Source: Olsenella profusa F0195 (lineage in GTDB: Bacteria > Actinomycetota > Coriobacteriia > Coriobacteriales > Atopobiaceae). From it: a stretch of 64,000 bases of DNA. The stretch lies in NCBI RefSeq assembly GCF_000468755.1, contig NZ_AWEZ01000020.1, forward strand, positions 20,613-84,612. Reading direction: 5' to 3'. The notes beneath the pieces are model-generated. The model made no database searches. It was not told the DNA's origin and saw only the letters and a list, made by a program, of their open reading frames with translations. Both the position numbers and the translations under genes were made by a program. Of this stretch, positions 23,348 through 31,037 are shown piece by piece (position 1 is the stretch's first letter; every line of letters begins with the position of its first letter).

Positions 23348-23937
23348 TCGTCACTTCCCAGCCTGCGCAGGCGCTCGGCGATGCCGTGCAGGTGGTCATA
23401 CGGCTCGTCGGGGTCCTGCCCGGCGTCTATCCAGCGGTCTATCTCGTCCGCGAGCGAGGAAGGCGTGTCTGCGTGGCTGAAGAGGCCGGTGCGCAGCGTC
23501 ACGAAGCCGTCCGCGCACCCGACACTGACGCCATTGTCCGTGAGGTAGACGCTCGTCACCTCCCGCCTGCTGCCCATGTCAGGGTGGGTGACCACGTCGC
23601 CGGGTCGTATCGGCTCCCCGTCCGCACCTATCGGCAGGCGCATGAGGCCGTGCGCGGCCAGCTCTGCGTCCGTCCTGTCGGCGTACCAGTCGTCGGCGGA
23701 GGCAAAGCCCTCGTCGAACCCACGTTGGTAATCCTCAGTGTCGTCCGACACATCGCACAGCTCGCGAACCTTGGCGGCGATGGCAATTACGTCCTCTACG
23801 TAGGTGTTTCGCATTTCCAGCCCCATCGCCTCGCACAGCCTGTTCACCGCACACCAGCAGGTCTTGTTGACACAGCCTGCCCAGTCGATCTCTCCAATGC
23901 TCGCAGCGATCTCGCGTCGCTCATTGGTCGTGATCAT
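23344..23937 (-). CDS. ERRE-family phage protein, long form
   Basis: A 197-residue protein; I take the ATG sharing a base with the upstream stop (TGATG), though a GTG three bases earlier is possible. Residues 4-50 (TNERREIAASIGEIDWAGCV, CWCAVNRLCEAMGLE) belong to the repeated helical family; the middle (GEPIRPGDVVTHPDMGSRRE) has a small beta domain. Function unknown. Its acidic, tandem-like relatives imply lineage-specific expansion. Confidence 0.55.
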   Translation of the reverse strand: MITTNERREIAASIGEIDWAGCVNKTCWCAVNRLCEAMGLEMRNTYVEDVIAIAAKVRELCDVSDDTEDYQRGFDEGFASADDWYADRTDAELAAHGLMRLPIGADGEPIRPGDVVTHPDMGSRREVTSVYLTDNGVSVGCADGFVTLRTGLFSHADTPSSLADEIDRWIDAGQDPDEPYDHLHGIAERLRRLGSDE

Positions 23938-24164
23938 CACTCGTCCTCCCTGTCAGTCGGCTCTATGAGGCATGCGAGCCTCTCGAGCACGTCTCCCCAC
24001 GTCCAGTGGCCCCAGTCCCTCTCGGCCTCCGGGTACGCCGCCGCCCGCAGGTCGCCGAGCAGGCACATCTGGTCGTCACCCGTCGCGGCCGACCTGTGCA
24101 GCTGCGCCGCCACCCTGGCGCGCTCCGCCGCGTCGTGCGGGTCGCGTGTCGTCACATCGCGCAT
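23937..24164 (-). CDS. ERRE-family-like short phage protein
   Basis: A 75-residue protein from ATG 24164 with GGAGGCGC upstream. Its helical end (WTWGDVLERLACLIEPTDRE) resembles the ADLIDPTCR ends of related proteins in this block. It overlaps the HNH gene by 13 bp. Function unknown. Confidence 0.5.
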   Translation of the reverse strand: MRDVTTRDPHDAAERARVAAQLHRSAATGDDQMCLLGDLRAAAYPEAERDWGHWTWGDVLERLACLIEPTDREDE

Positions 24165-24535
24165 ATGCGCCTCCATCCGTCCATGTCGAGCGCGTCCTGG
24201 TACCTCGTCGGCTCGTCGCAGAGGAGGTACTCCCAGTGGCCCGCGCTGCTTACGATTCCGTCTGCCGCGTTTGGCCTCCTGTCAACCCAACGGAAGTGCA
24301 GCCTGTTCTGGTGGGCGAGCCCGTGGCACCCGGACGCGTTGCCATTGCCGCAGAGCGTGATGGTCGGCTTTGCCAGCTCGACGCCATGCAGCCACATGCG
24401 CCCGGCGCCCCTGCGCACCACGTGGTGCTGGTTCAGGGGCCACGTCCTGCCGCACACGGCGCAGCGGCCGAGCGTGACGGATGGCCTGCCCATCATCGGC
24501 CGGAGCATCTCCGGCAGCGTTGTCACCCTAGCCAT
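24152..24535 (-). CDS. HNH-endonuclease-like protein
   Basis: A 127-residue protein with CAVCGR (near residue 25), LNQHHVVRRGAG, and CGNGNASGCHGLAHQNRLHF: two cysteine pairs plus the HH and H of an HNH beta-beta-alpha metal fold. Similar proteins sit in the early regions of Coriobacteriia and Firmicutes prophages. It may be a recombination nuclease or a packaging helper, although HNH packaging genes usually lie next to the terminase. Confidence 0.75.
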   Translation of the reverse strand: MARVTTLPEMLRPMMGRPSVTLGRCAVCGRTWPLNQHHVVRRGAGRMWLHGVELAKPTITLCGNGNASGCHGLAHQNRLHFRWVDRRPNAADGIVSSAGHWEYLLCDEPTRYQDALDMDGWRRICAM

Positions 24536-25238
24536 CGAGCCTCCTGTCCCTTCCGCCTAGCTCGACTACCTCGCATCCATCGCGCAGCCTCGAGACAACC
24601 GCTATCGCCGTGTCCTTGTCACCGTTCTTTGCCAGGCGCTCGATGAGCATTCCCGGCTTGTATTGCGTCGTGACGATCGTCGGGAGCATGCGGTTGTATC
24701 GCTCGTCCACGAGGGCGAATATTCGCTCTAGTGCGAAGTCGGTTGGGCTCTCCTTGCCGAGGTCATCGAGCACCAGGCATCTAACGCGCTGGTACTCGGG
24801 GAGCGGGTCGCTTCCATCCTTGAATCCGTCCTTGATTGCGTCGAGAATCTTCCACATTGACGAGAGCCTGACACGCACGCCATGGTCGACGAGGGTGCGC
24901 GACGTTACTGCCGCGAGCATCGTCTTTCCCGTCCCGACGCCTCCGCAGATGTAGAGGTTAGACCCTCCTTCGGCCAGCTCTGCACACTCATGAGCCATGG
25001 GGTGCTCGGCATCGGAGTAGCGAGGCATGATGCCAGCCCTCTCGTAGGCCCTACGCCTGCGCTCGTACCTCTCACGCTCGGCGGCGTCAGCCTCGGCCCT
25101 CCCGTCAGCCTCGCGCTGCCTCACGGCGCCATCGCACTGGCATGGCTCGTAGCCAGCGAAGATCGTCCTACCAGCGACGTCCAGGGTGCGGGCGCGCAGC
25201 TCCATCCCACAGAACGGGCAGCTAGTCGTACTCGCCAT
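24528..25238 (-). CDS. DnaC/IstB-like replicative helicase loader
   Basis: A 236-residue protein from ATG 25238. N-terminal zinc ribbon (CPFCGM, CQCDG), helical region, then AAA+ core with Walker A GGVGTGKTML, Walker B RCLVLDDLGKE, sensor IVTTQYKPG and arginine-finger region SRLRDGCEVVEL. It would load the host DnaB helicase at the phage origin. It follows the initiator-like gene, with a 17-bp overlap. Confidence 0.85.
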   Translation of the reverse strand: MASTTSCPFCGMELRARTLDVAGRTIFAGYEPCQCDGAVRQREADGRAEADAAERERYERRRRAYERAGIMPRYSDAEHPMAHECAELAEGGSNLYICGGVGTGKTMLAAVTSRTLVDHGVRVRLSSMWKILDAIKDGFKDGSDPLPEYQRVRCLVLDDLGKESPTDFALERIFALVDERYNRMLPTIVTTQYKPGMLIERLAKNGDKDTAIAVVSRLRDGCEVVELGGRDRRLDG

Positions 25239-25827
25239 GGTACTCACCGCCCTCGTGGCACTCGTCACGGCACCATCTGCGGACGGTGGCCTTCCAGTCC
25301 CTCATGGGGTTTCGCCCGACCTTCCAGCCGTTCGACTCGTAGTAGTCCATGAAGCGGGCTGCATCGAATCCTGGGTGGCCCCTCTCGGACGCGTAGGCCG
25401 AGACATCATCTGCGGTCGGCTTTTGAAAGCGGGGGCTTTTCTTGGAACTTCCGTTAGGAAGTTCTTCTTTACCCTTACTCTTACCCTTACCCTTAGGTTT
25501 CTCGGTTTCGGGCGTTTGGCTTTCCGCGATTTCGCCGTTTAGCTTTTCCGATTTCTCTCGGTTAGGTTTCTCGGTTTCGGGCGTTTGGCTTTCCGCGATT
25601 TCGCCGTTTAGCTTTTTGTTAGGCCTTCCGCCCTTGCGCCCATTGACTATCCGCGTGCGGCTCTCGTCGAGGGATGGACGGATGGCGATAATAACCGCCA
25701 TGGCCGTCCCCTTGACGTCTGGCTCGATTCCGTAGGCGAGAAACTCTATGAGCGCCGTGTAGTACCGCTCCCTGTCCCTTTTGCCAAGCTGTTGGCCAGC
25801 ATCTATGTATGAGTCGAAGATGTTCAC
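25222..25827 (-). CDS. Replication initiator-like protein with internal repeats
   Basis: A 201-residue protein from GTG 25825-25827 (AGGGA upstream). Residues 1-65 (DSYIDAGQQLGKRDRERYYT, ALIEFLAYGIEP) match the N-terminus of DUF6291/DnaD-like phage replication proteins. The middle holds a 23-residue unit (LNGEIAESQTPETEKP) twice plus a Gly/Lys run; the C-terminus (FMDYYESNGWKVGRNPMRDW) is the DnaD-type end. Placed between SSB and the helicase loader. The internal DNA repeats may be the origin. Confidence 0.75.
   Translation of the reverse strand: MNIFDSYIDAGQQLGKRDRERYYTALIEFLAYGIEPDVKGTAMAVIIAIRPSLDESRTRIVNGRKGGRPNKKLNGEIAESQTPETEKPNREKSEKLNGEIAESQTPETEKPKGKGKSKGKEELPNGSSKKSPRFQKPTADDVSAYASERGHPGFDAARFMDYYESNGWKVGRNPMRDWKATVRRWCRDECHEGGEYHGEYD
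25493..25616. repeat. Two 55-bp direct repeats inside the initiator-like gene (candidate origin)
   Basis: Copies at 25493-25547 and 25562-25616 are identical, with a 69-bp period (23 codons) so the reading frame is kept. A TTACCC-like run (about 25469-25496) lies beside them. Iteron-like repeats inside initiator genes are common phage origins. Confidence 0.7.
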
Positions 25828-25837
25828 AGCTCTGTCC

Positions 25838-26401
25838 CTAGAATGGAATCTCGTCGTCGTAAAGGCCTGGCTGTGGCGCCGCCTGCGGGGCTGGTGCGGC
25901 AGCTGGCTGCGGCGCCGGTGCAGCGGCAGGCTGCTGGTACTGCGGAGCCGGTGCTGGTGCCACCTGAGGCTGCCTCGCATATGCCTGCTGGTACTGCGGG
26001 GCCTCCTGTGGCGCCTGCTGGTATGCGGGCGCAGGCTGCTGGTGCTGCGGCGCGTACGCGGGCGCATCGCTCCTGGGGCTCAGGAACTCGATGTCGTCGG
26101 CGACGACCTCGACCTTGCTGCGCTTCTTCCCGGTCTCGGAGTCCTGCCACTCGCTGTAGCGCAGACGCCCGGACACGGACACCTTTGATCCCTTGTGCAG
26201 CATCCCGGAGAGCGCGCCGGCTCGGTTGCCGAAGACCACGACGCCGATCCAGTTGGGCCTGTCCGCCCACGTGCCGTCCTGCTGCCTGACCCTGTCGTTC
26301 ACGGCCACCCTCATGCTCAGCACCTGGGTGCCGGTGCTGGTCTGCCTCAGCTCGGGGTTCGCCCCGAGGTTGCCTGAGATGCTTGCAACGTTGATGCTCA
26401 T
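25838..26401 (-). CDS. ssb: Single-stranded DNA-binding protein
   Basis: A 187-residue protein. The OB fold fills residues 1-105 (NVASISGNLGANPELRQT, VAVNDRVRQQDG, NWIGVVVFGNRAG, LHKGSKVSVSGRLRYSEW). A Gln/Pro/Ala-rich linker leads to the acidic tail YDDEIPF, the standard site for partner proteins. It belongs to the phage recombination block. Confidence 0.93.
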   Translation of the reverse strand: MSINVASISGNLGANPELRQTSTGTQVLSMRVAVNDRVRQQDGTWADRPNWIGVVVFGNRAGALSGMLHKGSKVSVSGRLRYSEWQDSETGKKRSKVEVVADDIEFLSPRSDAPAYAPQHQQPAPAYQQAPQEAPQYQQAYARQPQVAPAPAPQYQQPAAAPAPQPAAAPAPQAAPQPGLYDDEIPF

Positions 26402-26409
26402 CGTCTCCC

Positions 26410-26763
26410 CTATCCGTTCGCCGCCCTCGACCACTCTCGGTCTATCTGGGCGTTCACTATCCGTATCCGCAGCTTTATCGTGTTGATGGCCTCCTGCGAG
26501 GCCTTGTAGAGCGCCTCTGCGCAGTCCCTGGAGCACTTGAGGTCGGCTATGTGGGGGTCGCCCCTGCACAGGTCCGATATGACCGTCACCGGCGTCCCCT
26601 TGGTGCGCTCGTCCAGGATGCGGAGGCGGAGCGCCTTGCGGTACTCCGCCTCGTTCCTGGCGTACTGGCAGCCCGCGTTCCTCATGGCCTCGACCTCGCC
26701 GTCGAGCCTGTCCTGCAGCTCCATGAGCTCGGCGTAGTCGCCCTGCCCGGCGTAGGTGCCCAT
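26410..26763 (-). CDS. Hypothetical helical phage protein between ERF and SSB
   Basis: A 117-residue, almost wholly helical protein (YAELMELQDRLDGEVEAMRN, NAEAEYRKALRLRILDERT-like). One central CRGDP plus CSRDC. It lies between the ERF annealing protein and SSB, so a recombination accessory role is plausible. No family recognised. Confidence 0.5.
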   Translation of the reverse strand: MGTYAGQGDYAELMELQDRLDGEVEAMRNAGCQYARNEAEYRKALRLRILDERTKGTPVTVISDLCRGDPHIADLKCSRDCAEALYKASQEAINTIKLRIRIVNAQIDREWSRAANG

Positions 26764-26766
26764 GGG

Positions 26767-27318
26767 CTACCTGATCCGCCAGTCGGGGTTCGGGCAGCAG
26801 CCGGGTCGTGCCAGGAAGGCCTCGTACTGCGCTGCGTTCTTGAAGGTGTAGGCCATACCGCAGCTGTGGCACTTCGCCTCGAACGGGCCGTCCGGGATGG
26901 CCTCCGCGCCCGTCGCCCCGTCACCAGCGTCGCTGTCGGCCGTGTCGTCCAGGGCGAAGAGGTTTCCCAGCGCGCGCTTGCCGGCGTAGGAGGACGCGGT
27001 CCCGGTTATCTGGGCCGCGTCCATCCCCTTCTTCTCCTCGGGCTCCCTCGCCAGGCCGTGGGCCGACATGATGGCGCCCGTCTCCGTGTCCACGACCGAC
27101 GCCGTGCAGCGCACGTAGTGCCAGCCGCCGACGTCCACGACCTCGTCGTCGCATATGAGCGCGAGGCCCCTCTCGTGGCACAGGGGCTTGGCCGCCTCGA
27201 GGATGTCCTCCTTGCTGCGGTAGTAGAACTTGCTGAAGTTGTTCCATTGCTTCTTCTCGACCTTGATCCTGCCCTGTATGTCGGCCAGGCGCGCCATCAG
27301 GCTTGTCTCGTCTGCCAT
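26767..27318 (-). CDS. ERF-family single-strand annealing protein
   Basis: A 183-residue protein. The core KKQWNNFSKFYYRSKEDILE, HERGLALICDDEVV, YVRCTASVVDTETG and AQITGTASSYAGKRALGNLF matches the ERF superfamily of phage recombinases. A C-terminal zinc ribbon (CHSCGM, CCPN) is an addition often seen in Gram-positive ERF proteins. With SSB and RusA it forms the phage recombination unit. Confidence 0.88.
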   Translation of the reverse strand: MADETSLMARLADIQGRIKVEKKQWNNFSKFYYRSKEDILEAAKPLCHERGLALICDDEVVDVGGWHYVRCTASVVDTETGAIMSAHGLAREPEEKKGMDAAQITGTASSYAGKRALGNLFALDDTADSDAGDGATGAEAIPDGPFEAKCHSCGMAYTFKNAAQYEAFLARPGCCPNPDWRIR

Positions 27319-27322
27319 CTCT

Positions 27323-28489
27323 CTATCCTCTCGTCCTGTCGAGCGCCTGCGCCAGCGTCCCCGGCAGCACGCGCCCCCTCACGCCGAGCGACCCGATGGC
27401 CTTCGCCACCAGCTCCATCTGCGACCTCGTGGCCGCCTCGACCACGACCACCCACGGGGCGGTGGCCTCGCCCGGCTCCGAGAACGTCGGTGCGGGAGGT
27501 GCCGCGGGCGCCTGAGGGGCCGTATCCGGCGCCGGGGCGGGCGGTGCCTCCACCGGGTCGGGTGCGGGCGCAAACGGCGCGAATTCAGGCGCTGGTGCGG
27601 CCTCGGGGGCCATCGGAGCGTCACCGGGCGCGGCCGGCTCCATTCCGGCCTCGGCGCGCCTCAGCCGTGCCTCCTCGGCCTCGCGGAGCCTCGCCTCGTG
27701 CTCGGTCTCCTCGCGTGCCCTCCTCTCCGCCTCGGCGGCGGCCCTCTCGGCCTCCTCACGCTCGAGGCGCTCGCGCTCGGCCCGCTCGGCCTCCTGGCGG
27801 CGGCGTTCCGCCTCCTCGAGGGCCTCCCTCTGGCGCCTGCGCTCGGCGGCGCGGCGCATGGCCTCGCCCATGTCGAGCGTCGAGAGGTAGTCCTGCTTGA
27901 GCGCCATCCTCTCGCCCTCGTCGAGCGACTGGGCGTCTATGGATTCGAGGTCGGCCTCTATGGCCCTCACGTGCCTGGTGACGTCCTCCTGGATGGCTGC
28001 TTCGTTTGTGCCGTAGTTGAGCCACTTGCCCTCGGCGCCGAACGCGTCGACGAGCCTCTGGAAGGGCACGGCGTCCACCACGACGCCGCCCTGGTCGACG
28101 TACCACGCCTCGATGGCCTGCGTGCGGGACTCCACCGTGAGCCTCTCCCACTCGGCGAGCGCCTCCTTGTAGGAGGCGTCCACCCCGGAGAGCGGCGCGA
28201 GCAGGTCGCGAACCTGGGCCTCGAAGTCGCGCACGGCGTCCTTGATGGCGCCGACCTGCTCCCTGCGGGCGTCCTCGACCTCCTTGATGGCCTTGCGGGC
28301 CTGCGTGCGCGCCCGCTTGCTGTCCCTGTAGTCCTTCGCGCTCTCGATCTCGTGCGGCCGGTAGTCCTCGGCTATCTCGGCCACCTTGGCACGCTGCTCG
28401 GCGAGCCACCTGTCCGCCCCGGAGAGCACGTCGGGCGCGTCGATGACCGTGGCCTCGACCTCCTCGACCTTCTTCTTCCTCGCTGTCAT
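27323..28489 (-). CDS. DUF1351 family phage protein
   Basis: A 388-residue protein from ATG 28487-28489 with GGAGGAG upstream. Residues about 25-200 match DUF1351 (YRDSKRARTQARKAIKEVED, LLAPLSGVDASYKEALAEWE). A long charged coiled coil (about 210-275) and an Ala/Pro-rich linker lead to a C-terminal domain (WVVVVEAATRSQMELVAKAI). Members always accompany ERF or RecT; their role in recombination is unclear. Confidence 0.78.
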   Translation of the reverse strand: MTARKKKVEEVEATVIDAPDVLSGADRWLAEQRAKVAEIAEDYRPHEIESAKDYRDSKRARTQARKAIKEVEDARREQVGAIKDAVRDFEAQVRDLLAPLSGVDASYKEALAEWERLTVESRTQAIEAWYVDQGGVVVDAVPFQRLVDAFGAEGKWLNYGTNEAAIQEDVTRHVRAIEADLESIDAQSLDEGERMALKQDYLSTLDMGEAMRRAAERRRQREALEEAERRRQEAERAERERLEREEAERAAAEAERRAREETEHEARLREAEEARLRRAEAGMEPAAPGDAPMAPEAAPAPEFAPFAPAPDPVEAPPAPAPDTAPQAPAAPPAPTFSEPGEATAPWVVVVEAATRSQMELVAKAIGSLGVRGRVLPGTLAQALDRTRG

Positions 28490-28872
28490 GAGCTCCTCCA
28501 ATGCATGTCCTCGCCCGTGATGGTCACCACCACGCGCGGCTTTCTCTTGTCTATCGAGAACTCGCTCGATATCCCGCCCACGTGCCGCTGGTCGTCGTCC
28601 CCGATGACCCCGGCCTCGACGAGGCCGTCCAGCACGAACTTCATCCCGAACGCGACGTTGTCCAGGTCGCGCCTTGAGTCGCGCTCCACCCACCTGCACG
28701 TGACCGTGACTGGGCCGAAGAACCGGCCGACCCTCGCGGCCCTGGCGCACGCGGCCACGAGCCGGGTGCTCTCGCGCTTGAGCTTGGCGCCCACCGCCCA
28801 GTGGGAGCGGCAGGCCCTCGTGTACTCGTTGAGCCCGGGGAGCCTCCCGGGCACCTCGAAGCGCCTGACCAT
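28486..28872 (-). CDS. rusA: RusA-family Holliday junction resolvase
   Basis: A 128-residue protein from ATG 28870-28872. It has VPGRLPGLNEYTRACRSHW at the start, the catalytic-region pattern RRDLDNVAFGMKFVLDGLVE (D70 and D72 in the acidic cluster) and GVIGDDDQRHV. RusA resolves recombination intermediates formed by the ERF pathway. It overlaps the DUF1351 gene by 4 bp. Confidence 0.85.
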   Translation of the reverse strand: MVRRFEVPGRLPGLNEYTRACRSHWAVGAKLKRESTRLVAACARAARVGRFFGPVTVTCRWVERDSRRDLDNVAFGMKFVLDGLVEAGVIGDDDQRHVGGISSEFSIDKRKPRVVVTITGEDMHWRSS

Positions 28873-29207
28873 CAGGACACCCCGTCGAAGTCGCTCCTGC
28901 GGGTCATGACGCGCATGCCGTCGTGCCTGCGCGCGAGCCAGCGCCCTATGAGGGCGCGGTCGCTGTTGTTCACCCTGTAGCGGTGCACCTGGCCGTAGGC
29001 GTCCTGGAACGGAATGGGGTCTATCCGCAGCCCGCCGTCGTGGCGCAGCTTCTCGATGACGTACTGGACGCTCACGCGGCCCTCGCGCTCCTGCATCCCC
29101 AGCGCGTACTCGTCCAGGAGCGCGCACGCCCTGGGGTTGCGCCTCTTCCACATCTCGAAGAGCTGCCTCCTGGCGTTTGCTCCGAGTGGCATCGGGTAGC
29201 TCGGCAT
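28872..29207 (-). CDS. Small conserved phage protein of unknown function
   Basis: A 111-residue protein; the ATG at 29207 is preferred to one at 29216. Sequence begins PSYPMPLGANARRQLFEMWK and contains VQYVIEKLRHDGGLRIDPIP, a pattern seen in a small family of actinobacterial prophage proteins next to recombination genes. It overlaps rusA by 1 bp. Confidence 0.6.
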   Translation of the reverse strand: MPSYPMPLGANARRQLFEMWKRRNPRACALLDEYALGMQEREGRVSVQYVIEKLRHDGGLRIDPIPFQDAYGQVHRYRVNNSDRALIGRWLARRHDGMRVMTRRSDFDGVS

Positions 29208-29208
29208 G

Positions 29209-29379
29209 TCACCCATCGACGACCACCACCGACGCCGGTACGCGCCCGGTCCTGTCCTCGTAGTCCATCTCCCCCGCGATGCCGAGGCACGCGAGGACGA
29301 GCAGGAGCGCCAGGACGGCGGCGGCCACCTGGAGTGGCGTCAGCATGTCCGTGTCCTCGAACCTCCGATGCGCCCTCAT
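29209..29379 (-). CDS. Small single-pass membrane protein
   Basis: A 56-residue protein from ATG 29377-29379, overlapping the preceding stop. One membrane helix (LQVAAAVLALLLVLACLGIA, about 14-34) is followed by a short outer or cytoplasmic tail. Function unknown; early phage membrane peptides can act as exclusion or host-takeover factors. Confidence 0.5.
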   Translation of the reverse strand: MRAHRRFEDTDMLTPLQVAAAVLALLLVLACLGIAGEMDYEDRTGRVPASVVVVDG

Positions 29380-29579
29380 GACCTCATCCCCCTCATCCAC
29401 CTGTCCAGGTCGCGCCTCCGTACCCTGCGGCCCCGCAAGGCCCCGTGCGGCATCAGGCTCGGCAGCTCACCGCTCCTGATGGCCGTCCTTATGACCCGCT
29501 CCGAGAAGCCCGTGAGCGCCGCCGCCTCTGCGACGGAGAGCGTCACTGACCCCTCCGGTGGTGCTATGCTCTTGTCCAT
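29376..29579 (-). CDS. Excisionase-like helix-turn-helix protein
   Basis: A 67-residue protein from ATG 29577-29579 with GGAGGG upstream. SVAEAAALTGFSERVIRTAI and GELPSLMPHGALRGRRVRR have the winged helix-turn-helix pattern of MerR/Xis-type HTH_17 proteins, ending in RDLDRWM. It could be the excisionase or a small early regulator. Confidence 0.65.
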   Translation of the reverse strand: MDKSIAPPEGSVTLSVAEAAALTGFSERVIRTAIRSGELPSLMPHGALRGRRVRRRDLDRWMRGMRS

Positions 29580-29599
29580 GGATCCCTCCGATCCTGTCG

Positions 29600-29629
29600 G
29601 CCCGCCCGCTGTGCCAGCAGCGGGCGGGC
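29600..29629. terminator. Strong hairpin in the early operon
   Basis: A 12-bp perfect stem (gcccgcccgctg / cagcgggcgggc) with a 6-base loop between the genes ending at 29636 and starting at 29579. No T run follows, so it may be a pause site, a processing site or an antitermination target. Confidence 0.5.
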
Positions 29630-29635
29630 GCCTTG

Positions 29636-30031
29636 TCACTCGTTCTCCTTGATGGCCTCGGCAAGCTTCTCGTCGTAGACCTCGCGCAGCTGCGCGTCGC
29701 AGGCGTCGCGGAAGGCCGTGAGGCTCATACAGTCGGGAATCTTGTCACGCTTGATCTGCCTGTCGCACCAGCCATCGAACGACTGGTAGGTGTCCGTGTC
29801 CTCGTCGTACTCGGGATTCGACCAGTAGCCGTCGATGCACTTCTTGACCGCCGCGCGCTTTCCGGCCTCGATGAAGTAGGCTTCGGTGACGCTCAGCGAC
29901 GCCGTGGCTGTGACCTCTCGCTGCTCGCGCTCGGCCGCCTCGATGGCGCGCGCCTGCTCGCGCAGGCGGTCGTTCTCGTCGCACAGACTGATGACGTCTG
30001 CGACGATGCGGTACTTGCTCTGTGCGTCCAT
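29636..30031 (-). CDS. Hypothetical early phage protein
   Basis: A 131-residue protein from ATG 30029-30031 with GGAGGAACAC upstream. It has an N-terminal coiled coil (DENDRLREQARAIEAAEREQ) and an aromatic, charged C-terminal half (GYWSNPEYDEDTDTYQSFDG, WCDRQIKRDKIP). No family recognised. Confidence 0.5.
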   Translation of the reverse strand: MDAQSKYRIVADVISLCDENDRLREQARAIEAAEREQREVTATASLSVTEAYFIEAGKRAAVKKCIDGYWSNPEYDEDTDTYQSFDGWCDRQIKRDKIPDCMSLTAFRDACDAQLREVYDEKLAEAIKENE

Positions 30032-30041
30032 GTGTTCCTCC

Positions 30042-30392
30042 CTAGAAGATTCGCTGCGGCACGTAGCCGCCCGCCTCGCGGTCATAGTGCATGAGCGTGA
30101 GGGTCACGCCGTAGATGGCGCATGCCCTGATGACCGCCGCGGCTGCGGCGGTGAGGCCGGTCACGTACACGACCAGCTCACACACTCCCGTGTAGCACGG
30201 GAGGTCGGTGTAGTCGGCGCTGTTGAGCGGGCGCCCGACCCTGATGATGATGCCGACCTCCTGCAGGACGAAGTCGCTTGCCACGCGCGCCATGCCCTCG
30301 AAGTCGGTCGGGTCGGCGATCGCCTCGAAGACGTATCTGCTGACGGGCATCTCATGACGGCCCCTGACGAGGCCGACCTGCACCTTCTCCAT
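30042..30392 (-). CDS. Conserved early phage protein of unknown function
   Basis: A 116-residue protein, taken from the second ATG (30390-30392), six bases after GGAGGT; the ATG at 30398 sits directly against it. Pattern GLVRGRHEMPVSRYVF, LVVYVTGLTAAAAAVIRACA and GVTLTLMHYDREAGGYVPQ belongs to a widely shared Gram-positive phage family whose function is not known. The alpha/beta character suggests a CARF-like or Rossmann-like fold, unproven. Confidence 0.6.
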   Translation of the reverse strand: MEKVQVGLVRGRHEMPVSRYVFEAIADPTDFEGMARVASDFVLQEVGIIIRVGRPLNSADYTDLPCYTGVCELVVYVTGLTAAAAAVIRACAIYGVTLTLMHYDREAGGYVPQRIF

Positions 30393-30584
30393 GTCCATAC
30401 CTCCGATTCCCCGCGAGCGTCCCGCGCGGCCGTCCCGGTCAGGGCGGCGCACGCCAGAAAGGAGGGGCGCGACCACCGCGTGGCTGTGTCGGTTCGTCCG
30501 CCCTTGCGACCGGGTTGCCGCTATGCAGACGGCCCCCGGAAGCGGGACGGCCCCGCGGGGCGCTCGCTTGCGTATGATTGCTTG

Positions 30585-30719
30585 TCAGTGCTTGCGGCCG
30601 TTTCTCCTCAGTCGAGCGACCGTGGGCGCACCCACGGAAACAGCGGCCAAACGTGCGATGGCGGGTGCCGCTGGCTCCACCAGACGGCCCACATCGGCTA
30701 TTCGGTTCTCAAGGTGCAT
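30585..30719 (-). CDS. Candidate 44-residue DNA-binding microprotein
   Basis: An ATG at 30717-30719 opens a 44-codon frame that reads through a Leu/Ala-rich helical stretch into VSVGAPTVARLRRNGRKH, resembling the second half of a helix-turn-helix (recognition helix with Arg/Lys). No strong ribosome site precedes it. It lies directly after cro in the early operon, where small regulators are common. The rest of 30393-30732 holds nothing else I recognise. Confidence 0.4.
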   Translation of the reverse strand: MHLENRIADVGRLVEPAAPAIARLAAVSVGAPTVARLRRNGRKH

Positions 30720-30732
30720 TGATGACTACGGT

Positions 30733-30954
30733 CTATTTCGCGACAACTTTTTGGTGTGGATCCTTGGTTTGCTCCATCAGGTACTCAGGAGAAACCATGT
30801 AGAGCTTTGAAAGCTTGATCAAGTTGTCCCCAAGTGGTTCAGTAAGACCGTTCTCCCATCTGAGCAGTGCATTCTCATGCACGCCAATGGCCTTAGCGAC
30901 CTCCTTTGCCGTCAGACCAAGCCTTGCTCTCTCGGCCCTCATGTGTCCTCTCAT
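30733..30954 (-). CDS. Cro-like early repressor
   Basis: A 73-residue protein from ATG 30952-30954 with GGAGGTG just upstream. The helix-turn-helix GLTAKEVAKAIGVHENALLR and WENGLTEPLGDNLIKLSKLY is the XRE/Cro fold. It is transcribed divergently from the CI gene and begins the lytic minus-strand operon, as cro does in lambdoid switches. Confidence 0.85.
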   Translation of the reverse strand: MRGHMRAERARLGLTAKEVAKAIGVHENALLRWENGLTEPLGDNLIKLSKLYMVSPEYLMEQTKDPHQKVVAK

Positions 30955-30967
30955 GTCTCACCTCCAA

Positions 30968-31037
30968 CAACAATTACGTGTTGCTGGAGTAAGAATAAAA
31001 CAACGTTTCCGTGTTTGTCAACAACATTTTTGTGTGT
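30968..31037. promoter_or_regulatory. Three operators in the CI-Cro intergenic region
   Basis: Three related 16-bp sites: caacaattacgtgttg (30968-30983), caacgtttccgtgttt (31001-31016) and caacatttttgtgtgt (31022-31037). Consensus CAACRWTTNYGTGTTK with partial dyad symmetry. Centre spacings are 33 and 21 bp. They overlap both divergent promoters, as in a CI/Cro switch. Confidence 0.75.
30992..31021 (-). promoter_or_regulatory. Lytic promoter (PR-like) for cro
   Basis: On the minus strand TTGACA (31016-31021), an 18-base spacer and TATTCT (30992-30997) point toward cro. The second and third operators overlap the -35 region, so repressor binding should block it. Confidence 0.7.

Noticed and set aside
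25469..25496. Telomere-like TTACCC run taken as a CRISPR or telomere repeat
   Set aside because: It encodes a Gly/Lys stretch in the initiator gene; no spacers exist and the run is short.
27230..28909. 559-codon plus-strand frame
   Set aside because: Antisense to ERF and DUF1351 genes; Leu/Arg/Gly-skewed shadow frame.
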